From positions 1 through 27,197 of the forward strand of contig DFGY01000031.1 in assembly GCA_002372505.1 (NCBI GenBank): a stretch of 27,197 bases of DNA, in the 5' to 3' direction. Positions within the stretch are counted from its first letter, which is position 1; each line of letters begins with the position of its first letter. The stretch comes from Firmicutes bacterium UBA3738. Its GTDB lineage: Bacteria > Bacillota > Clostridia > Peptostreptococcales > Anaerovoracaceae. The notes under the pieces are model-generated. The model made no database searches. It was given only the letters and a program-made list of their open reading frames with translations, and was not told the DNA's origin. The position numbers and the translations under genes are program-made. Of the stretch, positions 21,267 through 27,197 are shown one piece after another.

Positions 21267-22517
21267 ATGATAAAGATAAAAAAACTGAAGTGTGGTGTGA
21301 CCGTGGCCATGGACAAGCTGCCTGATTACGATTCGGCAGCCATAGGAATATGGGTCCGTACCGGTGCGGTTAACGAAGATAAGAAGATAGCCGGAATATC
21401 CCACCTTATTGAGCACATGATGTTCAAAGGCACTGAAAACAGAAGTGCTCTGGCCATTGCAGAAGATGTAGATAAAATAGGCGGCCAGATAAATGCATTT
21501 ACAGGGAAAGAGGCTACCTGTTATTACATAAAGACACTGTCCGACAATATGGATGAGTCCGTAGAGATTCTCCTGGACATGTTTACAAACTCCCTCTTTG
21601 ACAATGAAGAAATGGCAAGGGAGAAGATGGTAATTGAAGAGGAAATGAAGATGGTCTCGGATATGCCCGATGAGGATGCCATGGATACAATCGCCGAAGT
21701 GGTCTTTAAAGGACTGCCGCCGGCCAATTCAATTCTCGGAACTCCTGCTTCACTAAAGCGCATTAATCACGACACCATTGTAAAATACATTGAGTCGCAG
21801 TATACAAAGGACAGCATAGTGGTTTCCGTTGCCGGAAGGTTTAACGAGAGAAAGCTGTGCAACGCTCTTGAAAAGAAGCTGGCACATTTAGGTGCCAGAA
21901 AGTCTCAGGTTAAATACCCGAAGGTGAAGTACGAGCCTTCCTTCAAGGTGAAGGTAAAGGATATAGAGCAATCCCACCTGTGCCTGGCCACAAGGAGCAT
22001 AAAGCTTGACGACGATAGATATTACGCCCTGCAGGTGCTGAGCAACATTATGGGCGGAAGCATGAGCTCAAGACTCTTTCAGCATGTAAGAGAGCAGAAG
22101 GGTCTTGCATATTCCGTATTTTCCGCCAACAGCTCCCTTACCAAAATGGGCTTTTTCAACATTTACGCCGGCATCAGCCATGACAAGGTCAGCGATGCCA
22201 TTGATGCCATAAAGGAGGAACTGCTGATTCTTAAGAAGGAGTCAGTGTCGGAACAGGAGCTTTCCAAAGCCAAGGAACAGCTAAAGGCGGGATACATATT
22301 CGGCCAGGAAAGCGTCAGCTCGAGAATGTTCAACGCCGGAAAGAACGTGCTGCTTCGGGGTAAGGCGTCGGAGCCTCATGAAGTGCTTAAGAACATAGAC
22401 AAGGTAACCATAGAGGATGTGGACAAGGTTAAAAAACTCATCTGCGATATAAACAAGTACAGCGGAGTCCTGGTTACAAACAAGAAGAAGGATCTGAGGC
22501 GAATGGTGATAGGCTAA
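21267..22517 (+). CDS. M16-family zinc metallopeptidase (processing-peptidase-like)
   Basis: This 416-aa protein is related to mitochondrial processing peptidase beta subunits and bacterial YmxG/MlpA. The inverted zinc motif is H46xxE49H50 (HLIEHMMFKGT), and the distal Glu ligand lies in 'MVIEEEMKM' (Glu126, 76 residues after His50). The active N-terminal half is followed by the inactive half with 'MGGSMSSRLFQHVREQKGLAYSV'. So this single-chain protein holds both M16 lobes. Substrate unknown. A GAAAGAAA-type ribosome binding site precedes the ATG. Its stop overlaps the dut start (TAATG). Confidence 0.93.
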   Translation: MIKIKKLKCGVTVAMDKLPDYDSAAIGIWVRTGAVNEDKKIAGISHLIEHMMFKGTENRSALAIAEDVDKIGGQINAFTGKEATCYYIKTLSDNMDESVEILLDMFTNSLFDNEEMAREKMVIEEEMKMVSDMPDEDAMDTIAEVVFKGLPPANSILGTPASLKRINHDTIVKYIESQYTKDSIVVSVAGRFNERKLCNALEKKLAHLGARKSQVKYPKVKYEPSFKVKVKDIEQSHLCLATRSIKLDDDRYYALQVLSNIMGGSMSSRLFQHVREQKGLAYSVFSANSSLTKMGFFNIYAGISHDKVSDAIDAIKEELLILKKESVSEQELSKAKEQLKAGYIFGQESVSSRMFNAGKNVLLRGKASEPHEVLKNIDKVTIEDVDKVKKLICDINKYSGVLVTNKKKDLRRMVIG

Positions 22518-22951
22518 TGATGAACATAAAGGTTATAAGCAAAAGCGGCATATTGCCAAAATACGAAACTGAAGGCTCTGCGGGAATGGATGTACGAGCA
22601 TACTTAGATGAGCCGGTAATCCTTAAGCCCGGGGAAAGAGCCCTGGTGCCTACAGGTCTGTTCATGGAAATTCCCGCGGGCTATGAGTGTCAGGTGAGGG
22701 CCAGAAGCGGCCTTGCCATTCGTCACGGTATAGGACTTGTAAACGGCATTGGGACTATAGACAGTGATTACCGCGGTGAAATAAAAGTGGCCCTTATTAA
22801 CTGGGGAGCCGAAGAATTCATAATAGAAAACGGGGAGAGAATAGCCCAGCTGGTTTTCGCAAAATATGAACATGTGAGTCTTAAGATTGAGGATGAGCTT
22901 TCTGAGACGGAAAGAGGGGCCGGCGGATTCGGTCATACGGGAAAGAAATAA
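22517..22951 (+). CDS. dut: dUTP diphosphatase (trimeric dUTPase)
   Basis: This enzyme hydrolyses dUTP to dUMP, limiting uracil in DNA and feeding dTMP synthesis. The 144-aa protein carries the five dUTPase motifs in order: AGMDVRAYL (22-30), RARSGLA (61-67), GIGTIDSDYRGE with catalytic Asp82, GERIAQLVF, and the C-terminal RGAGGFG (133-139). Two adjacent ATGs occur; the second (22520) is better spaced from GGTGATAGG, so the first Met may be skipped. The gene overlaps the M16 stop by one base, indicating translational coupling. Confidence 0.95.
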   Translation: MMNIKVISKSGILPKYETEGSAGMDVRAYLDEPVILKPGERALVPTGLFMEIPAGYECQVRARSGLAIRHGIGLVNGIGTIDSDYRGEIKVALINWGAEEFIIENGERIAQLVFAKYEHVSLKIEDELSETERGAGGFGHTGKK

Positions 22952-22959
22952 TATAAAAA

Positions 22960-23952
22960 ATGATAGACAGAGTATTTCAGGAAAAAAGAGAATTTGAAGT
23001 TCTTTCACCCTTTGCCTGTAAGGCGGCAGAGTCTAAGGGCAGGCAGGATGATGAAGTTCAGTGCGATATGCGCACCTGTTTTCAACGTGACAGAGACAGA
23101 ATAATTCATTCAAAGGCATTCAGAAGGCTCATGCACAAGACTCAGGTCTTCCTTTCCCCCGAAGGCGACCATTACCGTACTAGGCTGACACATACTCTCG
23201 AAGTATCCCAGATAGCCAGGACCATAGCCAGAGGGCTGGCCTTAAACGAAGATTTGACGGAGGCAATTTCCTTGGGGCACGATCTGGGACACACTCCCTT
23301 CGGCCATAGCGGAGAGAGCGTTCTTAACAGAATATATCCCGGTGGATTTAAACACAATGTGCAGAGCCTGAGAGTGGTGGACGTCCTTGAAAAAAGGTCG
23401 AAGAGACGTGGAATGAACCTTTCCTTTGAGGTTCGCGATGGCATTCTCAATCATACGGGACCGAATATGCCTGCCACCATGGAGGGTCAGGTTGTAAAGA
23501 CCAGCGACAGGATCGCCTATATTAATCACGATATAGACGACGCCCTGAGGAGCGGCGTAATAAGGGAGGCGGACCTTCCGGCAGACTGCATTAAATATCT
23601 GGGAGCTGACCACAGGACCAGAATTGACACACTGGTGCGTGATATGATAATAAACAGTACAGACAAGGGTGAGGCTTCCTTAAGCGAGGACGCTGCCTAC
23701 TATATGAATGAGCTCCGCACATTTATGTTTAAAAATGTGTATAATAACAAGGATGTAAAAAGGGCGGAGGAGCTGGAAAATGTAGAGCAGGTAATAATCA
23801 GCCTCTACAGTTATTACTTAGAGAATTTTGAAGAGCTTCCCGGTGAACTTAGGGAAATGGCTGAAGTTTCAAGTCCGGAAGAGCTTGTGAAGGATCACAT
23901 TGCAGGCATGACGGACAGATATGCATTAGGTACCTATGAGAAACAACGATAA
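22960..23952 (+). CDS. dgt: Deoxyguanosinetriphosphate triphosphohydrolase-like HD-domain protein
   Basis: This dNTP triphosphohydrolase of the HD superfamily has 330 aa. The metal/catalytic residues are in 'RTRLTHTLEV' (His78), 'LGHDLGHTPFGHSGE' (His107-Asp108, His111) and 'KTSDRIAYINHDIDDA' (Asp183). The short single-domain form is typical of Firmicutes. Its ribosome binding site is poor (only AAAGAAA, 8 bp after the dut stop), so translation may be coupled to dut. Its last 17 bp overlap dnaG. It sits next to dnaG and dut, as often seen in Clostridia, linking dNTP pool control with replication priming. Confidence 0.92.
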   Translation: MIDRVFQEKREFEVLSPFACKAAESKGRQDDEVQCDMRTCFQRDRDRIIHSKAFRRLMHKTQVFLSPEGDHYRTRLTHTLEVSQIARTIARGLALNEDLTEAISLGHDLGHTPFGHSGESVLNRIYPGGFKHNVQSLRVVDVLEKRSKRRGMNLSFEVRDGILNHTGPNMPATMEGQVVKTSDRIAYINHDIDDALRSGVIREADLPADCIKYLGADHRTRIDTLVRDMIINSTDKGEASLSEDAAYYMNELRTFMFKNVYNNKDVKRAEELENVEQVIISLYSYYLENFEELPGELREMAEVSSPEELVKDHIAGMTDRYALGTYEKQR

Positions 23953-25672
23953 TGGCGCGACAATTGAAGAAATAAAAGATAGGTGCAATATAGTAGACGT
24001 AATCGGAAGAGTTGTAAACCTGAAGAAGGCAGGGATAAATTACAAGGGGCTCTGTCCCTTCCACAATGAAAAGACCCCATCCTTCGTGGTTTCCGAAACA
24101 AAGCAGCGCTACACCTGCTTTGGATGCAACAAGCATGGAGACGTAATCTCCTTCATGCAGGAGTATTACAACATGGATTTCATGCAGGCTCTTGAAAAGC
24201 TTGCCGATGAAGTGGGGCTGGAGGTAAAAAAGGTAAGCCGGCCCGGCGGTGAGAAGAAGGATGAGCTATTTGAGATTAACAGACAGGCGGCTAGATTTTT
24301 CTACAAGGCCTTAAGAGAAAAGCCCAATCCCGGCCTGCCATACATGAGGGAGAGAGGTCTTGATGACGAAACCCTGAGGGTATTTGGCATAGGATGGGCC
24401 GACGGAGAATGGGACAGCCTGAGGACATATCTTAACAATTTAGGATATAGTGACGATAAATTAAAGCTTGTGGGTCTCGTGTCGGAATCAAACGGTAAGG
24501 TATTCGACAAATTCAGGGAAAGAGTAATATTCCCCATTCAAAATACCAGCGGCAAGGTTATCGGCTTTGGCGGCAGGGCAATGGGAGATGCCATGCCAAA
24601 GTACCTGAATTCCCAGGAGACTCCCATATTTAAAAAGAAGAATAACCTCTACGGTTTAAACATAACCAGAAATGAAATAAACAAAGAAGATGCTGCCATT
24701 CTGGTGGAAGGGTATATGGACGTAATATCCCTGTATCAGGCCGGCGTCAGGAATGTATCTGCGTCGCTTGGAACGGCCCTTACGGACAGCCAGGCCAAAA
24801 TACTTAAGAGATACACCAGGAACATTATCCTTTCCTACGATGCGGACGAGGCTGGAATAAACGCCGCTCTTCGGGGAATGGATATACTGAAAAACGAAGG
24901 CTTAAAGGTACATATATTAAAAGTCACAGATGGCAAGGATCCCGATGAATTCATAAAGAAGAGGGGCAAGGAAGCCTATCTGGAGCTGGCAAGAAATGCG
25001 GTGCCCTTTGCCGAATTCAAGCTGGATAACGCAAAGAGAAACCATGACCTTTCCACAGTGGAGGGCAGGATAGATTACCTGAAGGATGCAGCGGTAATAC
25101 TATCGGAGCTAAGCCCGGTGGAAGGAGATATGTACATAAAGAAGCTGGCCAAGGAAAACGATATTTCCGAAGGAGCCATCAGGGCTGAAATGGCCAGACG
25201 CTCCAGGAAACCTGAGCGGGCAGCCAGAGCGGATTCCCAGGTCAGGATCCCCATGACAAATGTAGAGAAGACGCTGATAAAAGTGATTCTCACCGATGCA
25301 TCTTATTTGGACAGGGACGTAAATTACAATAAATTGTTTAAAACACCTTCGTCTGCGGGTATACTTAGTGCCATGAAGCAGGTTAGAGAAGCCGGTGAAG
25401 AGATAGACATCAACAAGTTGGAAGATATTATTGATGAAGAGGATGTAAGATCTCTTGAAGAAATAAGGCGGGACATAAAACTTGCAGGACACACTGAGGA
25501 AATATTTGCAGAGTGCATACGCAAAATTGAGCGTCAGGAGCTTAGGGCCCGCGAAAGTGAGCTCATAGCCACAATTGAAATGGCCGACAGTGTAGGCGGT
25601 GCGGAGAAGATGAGTGAGTTAATGAAAGAATTAAGTGATATTCAAAGAGAACTTAACGTAAGGGGGAAGTGA
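23936..25672 (+). CDS. dnaG: DNA primase
   Basis: This enzyme synthesises RNA primers at the replication fork with the DnaB helicase. The 578-aa protein has an N-terminal CHC2 zinc ribbon (Cys40, His43, Cys61, Cys64: 'GLCPFHNEKTPSF' and 'YTCFGCNKHGD'). The central TOPRIM catalytic core carries 'ILVEGYMDV' (Glu258) and 'SYDADEAG' (Asp302, Asp304). A C-terminal helical helicase-interaction region follows, from ~residue 430. The start ATG lies inside the end of dgt, 17 bp of overlap, with AGGT-type sequence upstream. It is followed immediately by rpoD, the classical macromolecular-synthesis arrangement. Confidence 0.96.
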   Translation: MRNNDNGATIEEIKDRCNIVDVIGRVVNLKKAGINYKGLCPFHNEKTPSFVVSETKQRYTCFGCNKHGDVISFMQEYYNMDFMQALEKLADEVGLEVKKVSRPGGEKKDELFEINRQAARFFYKALREKPNPGLPYMRERGLDDETLRVFGIGWADGEWDSLRTYLNNLGYSDDKLKLVGLVSESNGKVFDKFRERVIFPIQNTSGKVIGFGGRAMGDAMPKYLNSQETPIFKKKNNLYGLNITRNEINKEDAAILVEGYMDVISLYQAGVRNVSASLGTALTDSQAKILKRYTRNIILSYDADEAGINAALRGMDILKNEGLKVHILKVTDGKDPDEFIKKRGKEAYLELARNAVPFAEFKLDNAKRNHDLSTVEGRIDYLKDAAVILSELSPVEGDMYIKKLAKENDISEGAIRAEMARRSRKPERAARADSQVRIPMTNVEKTLIKVILTDASYLDRDVNYNKLFKTPSSAGILSAMKQVREAGEEIDINKLEDIIDEEDVRSLEEIRRDIKLAGHTEEIFAECIRKIERQELRARESELIATIEMADSVGGAEKMSELMKELSDIQRELNVRGK

Positions 25673-25673
25673 A

Positions 25674-27197
25674 TTGGCAAACACTACCGGAAAACAAGTC
25701 AGAGTGAGGAAGAGTGGGGCAAATGCAGAGCCTGCAAAAAGGAAACGTGCAGATGCCCATGTTGACATTCAGGATTTAATTGACGAAATGGAACCGAAAA
25801 AGGAAGAGACCAAGAAAAAGAAGTCTGCAAAGGATGAGGCTTCAAAAAAGGAAAGCGGAAAGAAAGAGACAAAGAAAAAAGAAACTGCGAAGAAAGAAAC
25901 TGCAAAGAAAGAAACGAAGAAGGAAACCGCAAAAAAAGAGACTGCGAAAAAAGAAACTTCAAAGAAGGAAACTGCTAAAAAAGAGGCAGATAAGAAGGCT
26001 GCTCCCAAGAAGAAAGCCGGCAAGAAAAAGGCTGATGCCCCGGAAGTAAAGGAACCTGCAGAAGAACCAAAGGCAGACGGGGAAGAAACATCTGAAGAAG
26101 GTAAACAGAAAACAAAGGCCGACTATATTGCCGACCTTGAAAAAACAGCGGTCATGGGCAAGCTTTCCTATGCCGAAATAGGACGCCAGCTGGAGGCTGT
26201 AGATTTCGACAAGGATGAAATGGAAGAAATCTACGACGAGCTTATCAGCAAGGGAATAGAAATAGTCAGCGAAGAAAACCCGGAGGATTTTGAGCTGGCA
26301 GACATTGAAAAAGAAGACGGGGAAGAGGATGACAGCAAGGACAAAAAGGATGAGGATGATGGAGACCTTGAGAGCACTCTTCCGAAGACCGTTGCTGTAG
26401 ATGACCCGGTAAGAATGTACCTGAAGGAAATCGGTAAAGTGCCCCTGCTGACGGCTGAGGAAGAAATAGAACTTGCAAAGAGAATGGAAGCCGGAGACGA
26501 AGAGGCTAAGCGCAAGCTCTGCGAGTCAAACCTCAGGCTGGTAGTAAGTATAGCCAAGCGTTACGTAGGCAGAGGAATGCTGTTCCTGGATCTCATTCAG
26601 GAAGGTAACCTGGGACTCATTAAAGCCGTAGACAAATTTAACTGGCGCAAGGGATTTAAGTTCTCAACCTATGCAACCTGGTGGATCAGGCAGGCCATTA
26701 CCAGATCCATAGCCGACCAGGCACGTACAATCAGAATTCCCGTACACATGGTTGAGACTATAAATAAACTTATGAGGATCCAAAGACAGCTGCTCCAGGA
26801 GCTTGGCCGTGAGCCAACCCCTGAAGAAATAGCTCAGGAAATGGATATTACAGAAGATAAAGTCCGGGAGATTCTTAAGATTGCCCAGGAGCCTGTATCC
26901 CTGGAAACACCAATAGGTGAAGAGGAAGACAGCCACCTTGGCGACTTCATTCCCGATGACGACGTACCGGCTCCGGCGGATGCCACTGCCAACAGCATGC
27001 TGAAGGAACAGCTGGTAGAAGTTCTCGACACACTGACGGAGCGTGAGCAGAAGGTTCTGAAACTCAGATTCGGACTTGAAGACGGCAGAGCCAGAACACT
27101 TGAGGAAGTAGGCAAGCAATTTGACGTAACCCGTGAGCGTATACGTCAGATTGAGGCAAAGGCCTTAAGAAAACTCAGACATCCAAGCAGAAGCAAG
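25674..27197 (+). CDS. rpoD: Housekeeping sigma-70 factor (sigma A / RpoD) with long Lys-rich N-terminal extension; 3' end cut by window
   Basis: This is the primary sigma factor. The frame is open from a TTG at 25674, one base after the dnaG stop, to the window end (508 codons, no stop); probably only a few residues are missing. AAGGGGGAAG lies 7-8 nt before the TTG, whereas the first ATG (25788) has no ribosome binding site. Residues 1-62 are polar and 63-121 are a Lys/Glu/Thr/Ala array of about eight KKET[A/S] units. An acidic linker is followed by a region 1.1-like domain (~150-205), then region 1.2 (DDPVRMYLKEIG, 243-254), region 2 ('FSTYATWWIRQAITRS'), region 3, and region 4 with the helix-turn-helix 'VTRERIRQIEAKALRKLR'. 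Typical Firmicute sigma A is 360-390 aa, so the extension is unusual. Confidence 0.95.
   Translation, partial: MANTTGKQVRVRKSGANAEPAKRKRADAHVDIQDLIDEMEPKKEETKKKKSAKDEASKKESGKKETKKKETAKKETAKKETKKETAKKETAKKETSKKETAKKEADKKAAPKKKAGKKKADAPEVKEPAEEPKADGEETSEEGKQKTKADYIADLEKTAVMGKLSYAEIGRQLEAVDFDKDEMEEIYDELISKGIEIVSEENPEDFELADIEKEDGEEDDSKDKKDEDDGDLESTLPKTVAVDDPVRMYLKEIGKVPLLTAEEEIELAKRMEAGDEEAKRKLCESNLRLVVSIAKRYVGRGMLFLDLIQEGNLGLIKAVDKFNWRKGFKFSTYATWWIRQAITRSIADQARTIRIPVHMVETINKLMRIQRQLLQELGREPTPEEIAQEMDITEDKVREILKIAQEPVSLETPIGEEEDSHLGDFIPDDDVPAPADATANSMLKEQLVEVLDTLTEREQKVLKLRFGLEDGRARTLEEVGKQFDVTRERIRQIEAKALRKLRHPSRSK
25860..25991 (+). repeat. KKETA-encoding repeat inside rpoD
   Basis: The in-frame 15-bp units encode about eight KKET[A/S] copies (residues 63-106). 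They use mixed synonymous codons (AAG/AAA, GAA/GAG, ACT/ACC/ACA/ACG, GCG/GCA/GCT), so the copies are not recent exact duplications. Confidence 0.85.

Noticed and set aside
25780..26049. 89-aa extremely Arg/Lys-rich ORF on the plus strand
   Set aside because: It is the out-of-frame shadow of the KKETA repeat in rpoD. It has no ribosome binding site, and the rpoD frame explains the sequence.

Overview
The window looks like the chromosome of an anaerobic, low-to-mid GC Firmicute of class Clostridia. I infer the amino-acid/4-hydroxybutyrate fermenting group around Clostridium aminobutyricum (Family XIII / Anaerovoracaceae). The reasons are a 4-hydroxybutyryl-CoA dehydratase very close to my memory of the C. 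aminobutyricum enzyme, an oxygen-scavenging flavodiiron protein, strong AGGAGG-type ribosome binding sites, and a clostridial dut/dgt/dnaG/rpoD gene order. No rRNA, tRNA, CRISPR array, phage gene or intact transposase was found. Almost all DNA is coding, with 25 CDS. The first is probably cut at its 5' end by the window edge, and the last (rpoD) is cut a few codons before its stop.

Layout. 1-7.8 kb, plus strand: a Na/Pi-cotransporter-type protein with a PhoU-like tail, an Ogt-type methyltransferase, a secreted or membrane-anchored PepSY protein with a 54-residue Asp/Tyr/Arg tail, a 56-aa membrane miniprotein, a COG2509-type FAD protein, an iron-type alcohol dehydrogenase, two overlapping small ORFs, and a cation diffusion facilitator. 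7.8-12.7 kb: three genes in separate units, namely flavodiiron protein fprA, a one-piece ABC half-transporter, and abfD. 12.7-15.1 kb: a DUF975-like membrane protein translationally coupled to a MurE-type ligase. 15.1-18.7 kb, minus strand: pepF-nadK-rluA, which runs into murE tail to tail with a few bases of overlap. 18.8-27.2 kb, plus strand: a long, tightly packed run of murI, an acidic hypothetical, an MBL-fold hydrolase, an M16 peptidase, dut, dgt, dnaG and rpoD. That is cell-wall precursor supply, nucleotide-pool control, replication priming and the housekeeping sigma factor.

The only long non-coding stretch is 9014-9322. It holds an unusually well-paired imperfect hairpin (9059-9144) with possible competing pairings, followed by about five degenerate direct repeats at 30-31 bp spacing that reach the start of the ABC transporter gene. 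The repeats look either like a relic of an IS21-type insertion-sequence end or like an operator array. I regard this as the most promising place for something undescribed. Two other oddities stand out. The sigma factor carries a long Lys-rich KKETA-repeat extension before region 1.1. Several promoters share a TGTRS-TATAAT-like extended -10 box. No complete novel multi-gene system is evident; most of the window is housekeeping.
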